Shown: piece by piece, positions 9,385 to 20,600 of the stretch
How positions within the stretch are numbered: position 1 is the stretch's first letter
Layout: each line of letters begins with the position of its first letter
Assembly (NCBI GenBank): GCA_030374805.1
Contig: JARGSG010000204.1
Location: forward strand, 98,981-162,980
Reading direction: 5' to 3'
Length of the DNA: 64,000 nucleotides
DNA from: Gracilaria gracilis
Taxonomy: Eukaryota > Rhodophyta > Florideophyceae > Gracilariales > Gracilariaceae
Position numbers and translations under genes: made by a program
The notes under the pieces: generated by a model
The model's input: only the letters and a program-made list of their open reading frames with translations
What the model was told of the DNA's origin: nothing
Databases searched by the model: none

Positions 9385-11108
9385 GTGTGGTGGCGACGGT
9401 GGTCAAGGTACAAGACAAGCAAAACTGAAGACGCGATAAACAGCGGCAGGAGCGGATGGGCGTCTGAAACAAAAGTGCGTCGACACAACTCGGGGCACTT
9501 GAAGAAGACGAGGCCGTGCAGCAATCACGCGCGCGCGTCAATAAACAAATGCACACGACACACGAGGTGGGGGGGGAGCGCCTCGAATGGTGCGGCGCAC
9601 AAGTGCCCGCGCGGCGAGGACAGCGCGAGCAGCGCGAGGGTAAAAGGAGCGACGGGGCGATTGGCAACTTGCGCGGCGCGACGCGCCGAACAGACGCGCG
9701 CGCAGCCACTCACACGTCGCCAGCTGGGCGGCGAGAGGCGGATCTTTTGTGCTCGACTGTGCTGTGTGTGCTGCTGCGCTGCGCGCCCGCGCGAGCTGCG
9801 TGGCGCTTGTTGCGCATTGGCTGCCACGCACGCCGCGCCGCTGTACACGCGGCCGCCTGTGTTGCTGGGGTTTTCGCGACGCTGCGCGTGCGTGGCGCTC
9901 CGGCGCGCTGCGCTGCCGGACGCGCTGCGCTGCCGGACGCGCTGCGCGCGCTGGTCGCCAAGGTGGCGCCGCCCTTGCGTGGGCGCCAACGAGATCTGTG
10001 GCTCGGGCGACTGCCGTTGGCCGTTGGTACATACATATACATGTAGCTCTATCTACAGGAAAGAGTTACTTGTTGGGCCACGCAGTAACTCTTATCTATC
10101 GGTGTGGTGAAGAATACTGACCTTGCCTCGTCTTTACTTCCCTCATTGTTAGCTGTGTGCCAGCTCGCTTACGTCCGTGCCAACGCTGCACCATGCAAGC
10201 AACCCCACTCCGCTTCTCACATGCACTGTTATGTCGCTCGTGCCCAGTACAGTACAGTACGAGAGCCCTACCTCGCCCTGCCACGGGGCCACATCGTGAT
10301 GATGCTCACAAGCGACGTCTGACAAAGGGCTAACAGGAAATGCCAAAGTACAAGGTATCGAGATCGATCTAATTTAACTTGCCAACACTGCGATTGTTTG
10401 CCATCATAAGTTGAATTGCTGGCCGTCCACCCGTCCATTCTGCGTTGCCACGCTCCTACAAGTGCATGCAACACCAATGGTAAGTTACCGAAGGTAAAGT
10501 CCTGCTTCGAGCTCGAACTACTCACCGCCACTGTCGCCTTCAGTGTCGTCACACGTCATATTCGGCCACAGCCACTGTCCCGCAATCACCTCACGTTACG
10601 CCGCGCCCATCTACAGTACGCGTCCGCTAGCCAGAACGCTTGGAGGACAGTTAACTTTGCGATTACTTCCGACTGATGCAACTCGTAGTCCATCACACGA
10701 ACGCAGTTTTTTCTCAGCAGCGTCAGCAATCAAACCGCCACCCCCCAGCAACAACAGCTCCCTGTGCTACTACAAGGGTACTCGAAATACGAGAGACAGC
10801 GGAGGGAAGCGTTCGCTGACAGCCGTCTACCACTGATGTTTGTCGCCGCTCAAAACATACATATCCTATATGTTATGCACGTGTTTCCGTTATGCGGCGT
10901 TACGAACCCTAGCCCACATTCGTCATTTCATCATCCAGTCCGGACCACGCCGGCCAAGCCCATTCCCTCAAACCAGATAGCAACCAAACAGCTTACTGTC
11001 TCTATGATATTCCTTCATTGCTTTACAAGCAGTTAAGCCGCCACCGTGTCTTCAATATTAGTCTATACAACACTGTTATGGATGTCTCTTGCAAACCCAA
11101 CCCCATCG
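9385..11108. other. HEMA upstream region with G+C-rich island
   Basis: 1.7 kb between HEMA and the stop of the GLTSCR1-like gene. Bases about 9500-10020 are extremely G+C-rich and full of GCGC, which leaves long open frames in nearly every phase; these mutually overlapping frames show no domains and I do not call them genes. The rest (10030-11108) is of ordinary composition, with a short ACAGT-type repeat near 10245-10262. It probably contains the HEMA promoter. Confidence 0.5.
9905..9947. repeat. 17-bp G+C-rich tandem repeat, 2.5 copies
   Basis: The unit GCGCTGCGCTGCCGGAC occurs perfectly at 9905-9921 and 9922-9938, then partly at 9939-9947. It lies within the G+C-rich island upstream of HEMA. 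Confidence 0.9.
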
Positions 11109-14100
11109 CTACCTTTCGTCAGCATTTAGTAAAGAGCCCATGGCCAATGCACCACCCTCGCTTTTCTTCAATTCACTATTGTCAATCTGTTTCATTTCAC
11201 TAACCCCATCACCCAACTCACCAATGCTTGACTTATCTGCGGACGAAACAAGCTGACTAACGCCCAGATTATCACCAACAATATCTCCGCCCTCGAGCGA
11301 TTCATCTACACTAACCTCATTTCCCACAGACCCCGTCGCCGTATTCGTGACATCCTGGATTCCAAATGACTGCGGCGTACCCTCGGACGAAAAAATGTTA
11401 CGTTTCTCCGCCACTTCGTTACCATGCCCATTCACACCCGCATTGCTATCATCATTGAACGACGAAAGCAGTCCGTCATCTTCTGCGACGCTGCCAACCT
11501 CTGCACCACTTGCACCATTCTGCACAGCTGAGCTTTCCTCCAGAGCAGAATTTGACCCGCTTCGTGTTAACGATACTTGATTTCCGCCATTCTGTTCCAC
11601 TCCAGCGCTTACCTGTGAACCCGCACTACCCGCAGTAGCTATCTGCAATGCGCTATCCATGTTAACGTTTACCAAACCGTCATCGCTCATCTCCATTGGT
11701 CCAACCATAACATCGTCTGCCAGTCCAGTCTTTGGCTCTGGCGCTATGCCTTGGGTGGCATCAGATGGTTTTCCAAGCTGAGGTTGGGATAACAGGTACT
11801 GCTCAGACCCAAGTTGCTCCGAAGGCCGGCTACTCAAGAACACTTCGGAACCCGATGTTGGCACTTGTCCTTGATTCACAAAACCTGCTACATTGCCGCC
11901 GCCCGTTGCAAAGCGTTGCATTTGCGCGACATTCACTCCTGCTACCGCTGACGAGTTAGGTTGTACAAGGCCATTGTCCGGAACAGCGGGAAGCATCTGC
12001 GCAGAGCTCGGGCTAGCTTGTCTCCACAACGCCGCTTGAGCACCAGCCGATACAATAACGTGCGACGCGGAGACAGAGCCATTCGAGACGCCAAGCGGGC
12101 CTGACGCAGACTCGAACGATGGTTGGGGCCCGGGGTGCAGAGGTGAAGTTTGCGACAAGTGCGGGGTCTGAGTTGCTAGTGGTGCTGAAGGTGCACCACT
12201 GACAGACAAACCCTGTTGAGCTTGACTTCGAAGTAGTTGATGTCGGCGTTCCAGTTCTACCAATCTCTTGGCTTCCGCTTCCGCCGCTCGTTGCTGAGCC
12301 AAAGCGGCTTCTCTTCGCACCGTTTCGGAATAGTCATCCAGCAAAATTCGCTCCATCAAAATGGAGTCTTCCGTTGTTAAAGAACTCTGACCAAGAACCG
12401 TCTCCTCACCGACAGCTTCATAATTGCTGTCGTATAGTCGATCGCAATGGCCTCGAAGTTTCTTGTAAAAATCATTGTACTTTTCACTCAGGTTGTCAGT
12501 GTGTTTCCTCCATTCCTCGGATGAAACTGACGAATCTTCCGGTGGTAGCAGCACATGGAACGGAACAATTCGCTCAAACGCATCTACCAAACCATGGAAG
12601 GGAGTGGTGTAATCTGGGTTGTGCACGCGCAGGTAGTCATTCAGGGGGCGATGTTGTAATCTTTGTTTCTTCTGGTTACCACGACCTTTGAGATCACGTT
12701 CTCGAAGGACTCGACTGCGTTCCTCATCTATCTTCTTGGTGTCAATCTCAAAAGCGACCGGTGCCTCCTGAACCACAGAGGGGTTCTGAACTTGTGCTAA
12801 AGGATTGACAGCATTAGAAGATAAAAACTGAGAAGCGTTGCGGGATGGATCGGAACTGCGCAGTTCTGTTTGGCGTACGGATCCGACAGACTGCGTGTCT
12901 TCAAAAGATTGAGACAGAGCATGATTCGGGTTTGCTCGTGCACCAGAAGTGGATGACGCGACTCCGTTGATATCCGAAACAGCAATCGTAGTACCTTTTG
13001 GACTGTGCCTTGGCGGTCTCTTATTCGACGGTGAGGGCCTTCGTGACGTAGAATTACTGTGAGTGGCTTGCGATGCTTGTGAGTGTGATGAATTAGCTTT
13101 AGACTTGTGCATATGGAGCCGTTGCTGCGCTTGCATTTGACGAGATTGTAGTTGTGCTTGAAGGTGTTGGATGTGTGGCGGGAGATTGCCAATGTTCTGA
13201 GTGAGACTAGCGGTGAGATGATCTTGTGAAGCGGTGGTATTAAACGGAAACGACGAGAGAGTATTGGAATGGTGAGCTGGCGAGTGCCGTTGGTTAAGGT
13301 GATGCTGATTGTACAGCTGTTGCTTCTGAAGCAGTTGCTGTCTTTGAAGCAATGCACTTTGGGATACGTTCGGCGATGCGCCCATTTGGAGGTTAGGCTG
13401 AGATGAGGCGAGAGGAGCGTGGCGTGCACGGGTGTTGACCTGCGTGGAGAATGGAGAAGCGGAATTGTGCATCTGTTGGGTTTGAAGATTGGAGGAGGCG
13501 GCGTTGCTGCGCAAAAAGTTGAGCTGTTTGCTTAGAGTGGCAAAGATTTGGGGGTCGGTGGTTCCCCGCAGCACCTGCTCGAGAGTGGCAGCATCAAATT
13601 TGGCGAGGCGGGGATCGCCGCCAAGCGGGATTTGCTGGTGGCGATGTTGCTGTTGCGGCCGTTGCAAATGGACAACGCTTGGATCGGAGCTTGGCCGTCG
13701 CAAGAACATGGAGGGCGATGGATGGGTGGCAGCGGGGTTGGGGGCCTGTGAACGGAGGAATGCTAGCTGATGGGGCTGATGCTGCTGCTGTGGTCGCTGG
13801 TGCTGCCGTTGCTGCGCTTGCGCACGCGCATGCGCATGCGCTTGCGCTTGTGCTTGCGCTTGCGCCTGCGCTTGCATCTGGGCTTGGCCTGGCACTTGCA
13901 GCTGCGGCTGCGGCAGTGGTTGCGGTTGTGACTGCGGTTGCGGCTGCGGTTGTTGCGGTTGCGAATGCGGCTGCAGCGGCAGCTTCTGTCGCTGGGGGAG
14001 CAAAGCGGCGCGGAGTTGATGAGATTGAGGCTGTGGAGGGAACTGCTGCTGGAACAGCGATGGGTGAGACTGCATAAACATATGGCCAAGCGGATGCTGC

Positions 14101-14378
14101 GAAATGTGGTGCGGAAGCTGCGGCGGCGTCGCCGACACGTTTGGCGGAACGGGAGCGGGAAGCAAGGTGGGCGGCGCAGGCTTGGGACGAGGCCGGCGTG
14201 GCTGCGGCTTGCGCGGCTTCTTGTGCGCAGCAGTGGCAAGCGAAACAAGCGGATGCTGCGGCGCGGCGGGCGCGGACGCGGGCGGCGGCATGGCGTTCGG
14301 TAACGGCAACGACGGAAAAGGCGGCGCGTCGGTTCCCGGCGGAAGGTCGGCGAAAAGGCGCCGCTCGGGTTGACTCAT
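11109..14378 (-). CDS. GLTSCR1/BICRA-domain protein, putative SWI/SNF (non-canonical BAF) subunit
   Basis: 1089 residues from ATG 14378 (MSQPERRLFADLPPG). The frame stays open upstream to 14891, but that extension is G+C-rich and repetitive, so I reject it. Residues 20-560 are Pro/Gln/Ala-rich with long Q and QA runs. Residues about 572-690 form the only conserved block: RPLNDYLRVHNPDYTTPFHG, then LVDAFERIVPFHVL, a helix pair ending in SILMERILLDDYSETVRRE, then a charged coiled coil. This matches the GLTSCR1 domain (PF15249-type), which in animals scaffolds the BRD9-containing non-canonical BAF remodeller. The C-terminal 380 residues are disordered and acidic/Ser-rich. Nuclear chromatin function is inferred from the domain. 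Confidence 0.8.
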   Translation of the reverse strand: MSQPERRLFADLPPGTDAPPFPSLPLPNAMPPPASAPAAPQHPLVSLATAAHKKPRKPQPRRPRPKPAPPTLLPAPVPPNVSATPPQLPHHISQHPLGHMFMQSHPSLFQQQFPPQPQSHQLRAALLPQRQKLPLQPHSQPQQPQPQPQSQPQPLPQPQLQVPGQAQMQAQAQAQAQAQAHAHARAQAQQRQHQRPQQQHQPHQLAFLRSQAPNPAATHPSPSMFLRRPSSDPSVVHLQRPQQQHRHQQIPLGGDPRLAKFDAATLEQVLRGTTDPQIFATLSKQLNFLRSNAASSNLQTQQMHNSASPFSTQVNTRARHAPLASSQPNLQMGASPNVSQSALLQRQQLLQKQQLYNQHHLNQRHSPAHHSNTLSSFPFNTTASQDHLTASLTQNIGNLPPHIQHLQAQLQSRQMQAQQRLHMHKSKANSSHSQASQATHSNSTSRRPSPSNKRPPRHSPKGTTIAVSDINGVASSTSGARANPNHALSQSFEDTQSVGSVRQTELRSSDPSRNASQFLSSNAVNPLAQVQNPSVVQEAPVAFEIDTKKIDEERSRVLRERDLKGRGNQKKQRLQHRPLNDYLRVHNPDYTTPFHGLVDAFERIVPFHVLLPPEDSSVSSEEWRKHTDNLSEKYNDFYKKLRGHCDRLYDSNYEAVGEETVLGQSSLTTEDSILMERILLDDYSETVRREAALAQQRAAEAEAKRLVELERRHQLLRSQAQQGLSVSGAPSAPLATQTPHLSQTSPLHPGPQPSFESASGPLGVSNGSVSASHVIVSAGAQAALWRQASPSSAQMLPAVPDNGLVQPNSSAVAGVNVAQMQRFATGGGNVAGFVNQGQVPTSGSEVFLSSRPSEQLGSEQYLLSQPQLGKPSDATQGIAPEPKTGLADDVMVGPMEMSDDGLVNVNMDSALQIATAGSAGSQVSAGVEQNGGNQVSLTRSGSNSALEESSAVQNGASGAEVGSVAEDDGLLSSFNDDSNAGVNGHGNEVAEKRNIFSSEGTPQSFGIQDVTNTATGSVGNEVSVDESLEGGDIVGDNLGVSQLVSSADKSSIGELGDGVSEMKQIDNSELKKSEGGALAMGSLLNADER

Positions 14379-15019
14379 GATGCGGTGACGAAGGGGAAGG
14401 CGTCGAAGGGAAAGGCGACCGCGTGCGCGGCGGGGGCGCCGGTCGGCGCAGCTTTGATCGGGCGGCTGCGAGCGGATGGGGTGTGCACCCACTGGCGCGC
14501 CCTCGCGCGGGGACGCCACGTCAACTGGCGCCGCCGCTTTGTTTGTTTTAGCGCGCTTTTTCCGCGCCGATTTGCATGTGCTGGCGACTCGCCAGTGGCG
14601 AGCGCCGTCTCGTTCGCGCCGCCCTGTTCGCGCCGCCATGGCGGTCGTGTGTGGCGCGCCGCGGCTCGCTGAGGCCAGCCGCGCGCCCGCGATTGGGGTC
14701 GGACGATGCCGCGCGCAACTGCTGCACGCCGCCCGGAGAGGAGCGGCGCTGGCGGCCTGGTGGCTGCGCTGCGCGCCGTTGCTGCCGCCTGGCCGCACCG
14801 TCGCGACTCCCGTCGGCTCTCGTCGCTGCGACGGGCGCCGTTCTACCAATGGCTGTATGCCTCTCAGGCTCTCGCGCTTGTGAAGGTACAACGGTACACC
14901 AGTTATGCAACGAGAGAGTTTACTTCTCGTTAAGCGTCAATCTAAATACCAAGGTAGTACATGCATTGTATAAGCCCGCGACGTTGCCTTGCTCCAAAGG
15001 CAGCCGTTGTAACTGTGTC
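14379..15019. other. G+C-rich upstream region of the GLTSCR1-like gene
   Basis: About 640 bp between two minus-strand genes. The part adjacent to the GLTSCR1-like start (14380-14860) is strongly G+C-rich, with spurious open frames on both strands. The part next to the TFIIB stop has ordinary composition. No separate gene was recognised. Confidence 0.5.
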
Positions 15020-16051
15020 CTACGGCTGCGGCAGGTCTGACACGCTCACTGCGCACTCAAAGTCGTCGGGTATCACTCCCTCGATGTGCGGGTAGAACTG
15101 TCGATATGTTGACTTGATAGTCACCTCCGCCACCCCCGTCACGTCCGCAATCTCCTTTGCGCTCCTCTTGTGCTCCGCCTTACACAGTAACGTAACAATG
15201 TAGATACTCGCAGCCGCCAGTGTCGTATACGTTTTGCCATGCAGCACCCCATGGTTCTGCATCTCCCCTGCCACCGCATCGGCCGCGTTGATCACGTCGC
15301 GTGGTAAGTCCAGAAAGTTGCCAAAGCGTGTCACAAAGTCGTCCGTGCCGCGAACATAAGTCGTCTTAGCGTCCGTCAGTTGTCGCTCCATCTTCTTCAC
15401 CGTAGCGCCCACGTTCTTCTTAGGCACGCCAGTCAAAGCACAGATTTCCTTGTACGAGCGCGCCACCTTTTGATTCCTGCATGCGATGAACAGACTAGAC
15501 GCCACAATCTCGTTTACTTCCTCCTCGCGCAGCGTTCTAGTCCTCACACGCTTGTCGGGCTGGCCGGGCGTGGACACAATCTTCGTGGTCAAATGGTCTT
15601 GGTATCGTTTGAACAACTCCAGGGCCCGGTCGCTCACCGATTTGGCCAGATTCAAGCGGTCACGGTGTCTACCGATGCGTTGAATGACTTCCATCATCAC
15701 CTTATCCGCAGCGGATGTGGCGTTTCTGTTTTGCGCGCGGTTGAGCGACACGCTCAACGCACCACCTCCTTTTGCACCCGTTCCGATGCTCGTCCCATGT
15801 TCGAACTCGAGCAAGGGGTTGTTTGCCGGACCGGCACGGTTCGGGTCGTCTCCTTCTTCGGAAGTGAAGGTACGCCATTCGGTGCCAAGGTCAAGCAGTC
15901 TCTCAATGATAATAAGACCGCACCCTCTGCAATCTGCCGTGCCCTCTCTCCAGTTCTCCACAATGTCATCGGAGCCGCATTCGGGGCATTCTTCTGGCAT
16001 TTCGCGCTCCATAGGCGGAGCCAAGCTCGGCATCCCGTTAAACGACGCCAT
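15020..16051 (-). CDS. TFIIB: Transcription initiation factor TFIIB
   Basis: 343 residues from ATG 16051 (MASFNGMPS); the frame is open 23 codons further upstream, but that stretch is unlike the family. The N-terminal zinc ribbon has CPEC and CRGC separated by 15 residues. It is followed by the B-reader/linker block GTEWRTFTSEEGDDPNRAGP and two cyclin folds (from about residue 130, with SLFIACR, and from about 240, with AAASIYIVTLL). Known role: it bridges TBP-promoter complexes and RNA polymerase II and sets the start site. The length is close to the usual 310-350. The closest upstream mobile element, a Copia LTR, lies 299 bp from this start. Confidence 0.97.
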   Translation of the reverse strand: MASFNGMPSLAPPMEREMPEECPECGSDDIVENWREGTADCRGCGLIIIERLLDLGTEWRTFTSEEGDDPNRAGPANNPLLEFEHGTSIGTGAKGGGALSVSLNRAQNRNATSAADKVMMEVIQRIGRHRDRLNLAKSVSDRALELFKRYQDHLTTKIVSTPGQPDKRVRTRTLREEEVNEIVASSLFIACRNQKVARSYKEICALTGVPKKNVGATVKKMERQLTDAKTTYVRGTDDFVTRFGNFLDLPRDVINAADAVAGEMQNHGVLHGKTYTTLAAASIYIVTLLCKAEHKRSAKEIADVTGVAEVTIKSTYRQFYPHIEGVIPDDFECAVSVSDLPQP

Positions 16052-16227
16052 GGCGTTGAGGTGGCAGAAGGGCTTCAAGTTCCTCACTTGCGGTGCCGCC
16101 GGACAGATATATAAGCTCACCGGTAAACTAAATAGGGGTCGACGCTCTCTCCAGCGCCCGTCGGGCGTTGCAGGTCAACTTGCATCCAACACAAGCACCC
16201 CTTCCAGATCCAGTCGGGCGGACTTGG

Positions 16228-16279
16228 AAGCGTTGTTTTGAAAGCTTGGACTTGAAAGCGTTGTTTTGAAAGCTTGGAC
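16228..16279. repeat. Tandem duplication upstream of TFIIB
   Basis: A 24-base core beginning AAGCGTTGTTTTGAAAGC occurs at 16228 and again at 16256, a 28-bp period, about 180-230 bp upstream of the TFIIB start. It could carry a promoter element; nothing more can be said. Confidence 0.85.
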
Positions 16280-16349
16280 GTGGAAATCGTCCTAGACAAA
16301 AAAAACTTTGGTCAAAACACAGTCATGCCTTTTTCTACCGTTGTACGGT

Positions 16350-16604
16350 TGTTAGAGTATTAGCGACTGTTAGCAACATACTCACTGTTGGTAACTAATA
16401 GTGACGGTCCCACAAGTTCCGTCCGACAGTCATTAGCCCAACGGCCGCCCAGTATCCGTATATAAAGGCACACCATTAACCCAGGAGCTCACTTTCCGGG
16501 AGCTCCCGGGCAGACCCCTTGTGCCAATAGTATTGCTTGTGAACTATCCCCTCCTACACTGCACTCCGATGAACTTCGAGCATGTGGCCGAAGGGCATAC
16601 GAAA
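16350..16604 (+). repeat. Copia 5' LTR
   Basis: 255 bp, beginning TGTTAGAG and ending GGGCATACGAAA; ends were set by the ACGGT duplication. The 3' terminus AA is not the usual CA. A TATATAAAG box is at 16459-16467. The gag start codon (16569) lies inside the LTR. Confidence 0.95.
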
Positions 16605-17699
16605 GTTATGGGCCCAGGAGAGGATCTCTCTCCAAGCAATATACTCATCCCGCCGAAGCTGCGCGCCTACACGGACAAGCTTCTATGGCGCGAATCCGTA
16701 TTCGATTGGGCAGACAATCTGCGCGCATGCGCAGCTGGAGGCGACTCTCGTGCTAAGGGAGCCGCAGCAACTATGGGAATGACGCTTTACAGACCACTCG
16801 AGTTTTCGAAGAAAGAAATGGTCAAGAAAGCTGTTCGTACCGGAGAACTAGTTCTTACGGCTGAAAACGAAGACGACAAGATTAATCAGAAAGACATTGT
16901 CAAACAAGTGGTCAATCTTGTCGCCAAAGACTCTTCCGTCGATCGCTTACGCCGGGTTGTACGCTTGTACAAGCAAATTAACGCCTGTAAGCGAAAGCGT
17001 AACGAAACTATCCCGCATTTCATCGAGAGGTTTGCCGGACCAGCTCTACAATATCTCAACCTGACTAGCTCTGAACAAGACTCGAGCGATAGTCAAAACT
17101 TTGGCATCACTCTGCTACTAAATGCTGGTCTATCGTCTCAGACCTTCAACAACATCATTAGCAACCTGGTGTCATCCTCCAAACAGAAGGACGCTAATAA
17201 CACCGACAGTCTACCAGTTAGCATGAATCGCATATGCGTCATCAAGAACCTGATGGAAGCCTTCCTGTCGGGAAAGTTCGACGTTGACGATAAGAAGAGA
17301 TGTGGGGAGTCTCTGAACGTGGTGAAGGCTGCTATAAACCAACATAACATGGCGCATAAAGCAGAGAACGATTGCTATTCAATTGGATTCCAGGACGCAG
17401 TCACAGCCTTAGAAGAGGCTGGATTGGAGGAAAAAGATCTGCAGCTCGCGCTGGACCAAGAGCCTAAGCCGGAGAAATCGGCAAAAGCGTACTTAAACTC
17501 TAACAAAGAGTTCAAAAAAGGAAGGAAGCGTAAACGAGAATACGACGAGAAGTCCAACGCCGAGACCAAAAAGGCCGAACCCAATAATGAACCCTCTGGG
17601 ACTCCAGATGGGAAAGAACTGAAGAACGACAATCCAGACAAAAAGTTCAAACGCAATTGGAAACCTCGTAACGGGGGAACTAAACCGTTTTTTCGTTAA
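16569..17699 (+). CDS. Copia Gag
   Basis: 376 residues from ATG 16569 (MNFEHVAEGH), which lies in the 5' LTR; the next ATG is 16608. The middle region (around RLYKQINACKRKRNETIPHF) looks like a UBN2/Gag-type helical domain. The C terminus is a basic KR-rich tail (KKFKRNWKPRNGGTKPFFR) without a CCHC zinc knuckle, so RNA binding would rely on this tail. It is expected to form the virus-like particle that packages the element RNA. The frame ends at TAA 17697-17699, directly after a run of six T (17688-17693). Confidence 0.85.
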   Translation: MNFEHVAEGHTKVMGPGEDLSPSNILIPPKLRAYTDKLLWRESVFDWADNLRACAAGGDSRAKGAAATMGMTLYRPLEFSKKEMVKKAVRTGELVLTAENEDDKINQKDIVKQVVNLVAKDSSVDRLRRVVRLYKQINACKRKRNETIPHFIERFAGPALQYLNLTSSEQDSSDSQNFGITLLLNAGLSSQTFNNIISNLVSSSKQKDANNTDSLPVSMNRICVIKNLMEAFLSGKFDVDDKKRCGESLNVVKAAINQHNMAHKAENDCYSIGFQDAVTALEEAGLEEKDLQLALDQEPKPEKSAKAYLNSNKEFKKGRKRKREYDEKSNAETKKAEPNNEPSGTPDGKELKNDNPDKKFKRNWKPRNGGTKPFFR

Positions 17700-20600
17700 G
17701 GGATTCGGAACGAGATCCGAATCCCATACTAGACGAAGGTAGTCCCCTGTCGTCTGGAGGTATTGGTTCGGCAATCCATCTGTGCGAGGCCATGGGTATC
17801 CCATTTGACCCATACAAACCAAGAACTCGCTACAGAAGAGGTTGGGGACACAATTGTGAGAATTCGAAGGAGGTGAAGTGCTCTTGGACCCTGTCATTCC
17901 AAGATATGCGGAACCAAATGACTGAAATCACCTTTGACCTATTCGATGACGACTCCCCATTAACGATAGGACTGGACATCCAACGGTACAGCGTAACAGA
18001 CTTCACATCTCAGCCGCCAACGATTACCTTCCATCGCGACACAGATAAGGAACCAAGGATAATTGGGCTATACATAAGCTCTACTTCTGTGTACAATGCA
18101 AGAGCGCGGGCCCTTATCACGCCAACAATGAACACCCTACTGGCTTCAGCAGGTAGGAATCTCAGACCGAGAACGCTGGCAAAACGTCTACACAGGCTGA
18201 CCCATGCCCATCCAGAGGAGATCATAGATCTATGCAAACGGGCTGGGCAGAACTCGAAAGAATTAGAAGAAGAAGTCAGAAAGCTGAGTGATAACTGTGG
18301 CATATGTGCTCAATCAGGCCTACCAAATCCGTCCAAAAAGGTCTCAATTAGTCACGTGAACCAAGCGTTCAATATTGAAATACAGAGTGACTTTATGTTC
18401 TGCGTAATCAGAGGAACACGCTATGCGGTCCTTCACATTGTCGATTGCGGCACAGGATACTCCGAAGGGACGATAATGTCCGATCGAGAAGCCGGGAGTA
18501 TCATCGCAACGATTGAAGTCGAATGGATAAATCGACACGGCGCACCGGAATCCCTGTCAGCCGATGACGAGTTCAATAGTCGACAGACTAAAAGCTTCCT
18601 GTCGGGAAGGAACATCAGATTCAAGGCTAGACCGGTGAGGCGTCACAACAAGACTGGCATCGTAGAAAGGAAGAATGGCGTGGTGAAACGCATTCTCGAG
18701 AGACTGCAGCTAGATCAGACGTCAGCCACAGACAGAACCATACTGTCGAGAGCGATATTTCTCTCCAACTGCTTCACCGGGTCGAAAGTCCTAAGTTCCT
18801 TCGAGCTCGCAAAGGGGTACGCGCCTTCAATTCTGGGAGCACCTCGACGAATGGTCACGGAGGAGCTACTCAAGGCATACACCGAGCAGGCGGCTAGCAG
18901 AGCACTTCAACGGGCGATGAAAGCACGCAACCATACGGGGCTCTCTCAGTCGGCTATAAAACCAGGGGACGAGGTTTTGTTCTTCTTTAGAACTTCAGCG
19001 AACAACATACCGGACGAGTGGCGATCCGCCGTCGTCGTCAAAGCCCATCAGCATTACATTGAAGTAAGGCGAAGAGTACGAGGTCCTATCTCCAGAGTTG
19101 CCTACGAGGACCTGAGGCTCAGACCCAATTCCCCACTAGCACGTGAACTAGGCGAGGGACTTATGGAGGACTATATCGATCTCACGCTCAGTCCGAGCTC
19201 CAGCAGCGACCAAGGATCACCCATGCACACCACGGGTGCGCTGATGGCGGTGAACGAGGAGCATGCACGCAAGGACATGGGAGACTACACTCAAGGACTA
19301 ATCGATAACCCCGAACTGAACGGACCACACGAGCTGGAAAGCAGCGAACAAAGGGTCCTCGTCAACATGCAGAAGGTCTTGGGGAATCGCCAGGTCTCCG
19401 CTCGAGAAGTAGAGTTCGCACCGCCGTGGATACTCCGGAAAGCCGTCGAGAAGGAGCGCGATGACAATTGGACCACAGCCTACGAAGAAGTGTCGGAATA
19501 CGATATACCGAGAGACGCCAACGTCATCTCTTCCCACACCGTGTATAAGGTGAAAGAGGATGAAGACGGACATCGTAAGCTGAAGGCTAGGTTGGTAACA
19601 CACGGCAACCGCGATGACCTCAAAGATGAGATCAGAAAGGATTGCTCGAACGCGGATATGATCGTGATACGACTACTACTGAGCGTATCCCTGTGTCTCG
19701 GATTCGACCTCGGCGTGGCCGATATCAAAGGAGCCTTCCTCCAAAGCGGACCTATCAAGCGTGACATATACGTTAGGCCCGCACCCGAGTTTCGAACTAA
19801 GAGGGGCGTCTTATGGAAGCTCACGAAGCTCCCTTATGGTATCGTCGATGCTGGAAGGCAATGGGCCAAACGGATCGAAGCATGGATGCTCGGTACGATG
19901 AATCTCACCCGTATCTATGGCATTAACCAGCTGTTCGTTGATCGAGACGAAAGTGGAAATATAACATTGGTTATAGCGAAACTGGTCGACGACCTACTCG
20001 TGGCCGGGACGAGCTACACCATAGCAAAGTTCATGCAAGATTTGGGTCACGAATTCGAGGTGGGAAAGGTTCGCACTGGATCCAAACTGTCCTTCGCGGG
20101 ATGCGATATCCTTATTGACGAAGAACATAGCATAACGCTAACCATGTCGTCTTATATGGATCGTCTGGAGCCAATCGAGATGTCACGAGCTAGGAGGCGA
20201 CAGCGCGAAGAACGTACAACCGATAACGAAACTCGGAGCTATCGTTCTCTAGCAGGGACTCTCATGTATCTCGGATCAGCCGTACTCCCGCAAGCCTCCT
20301 TCGTAACTTCACGGATGCAACAGGAACTTGGCGGTCTCAAAGTTAAGCATCTCGTTGACGCAAACGCTATGTTACAGGAAATTCGCAACATGAACCCCGT
20401 GGTGAAATACGTCGTGCCGATTGGAGTCACATCCGCAACCCTAGTGAGCTTCTCCGATGCATCGCATGGCACGAATGACCAAGCCTACGGGCAAACCGGG
20501 GTGATATGCGGCATCAAGTTCATAACAGAATTCGGGGAAGATCCCATTTTTCACCCGATACATTGGACGAGCTGCAAACAACGCCGGGTCACGTACTCAT

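Noticed and set aside
9385-10120. Overlapping long ORFs on both strands upstream of HEMA
   Set aside because: All phases are open because the DNA is extremely G+C-rich; translations are Ala/Arg-rich with no domain.
14379-14891. N-terminal extension of the GLTSCR1-like ORF by 171 codons
   Set aside because: Arg/Ala-rich translation of a G+C-rich upstream region; MSQPERR at 14378 is a better start.
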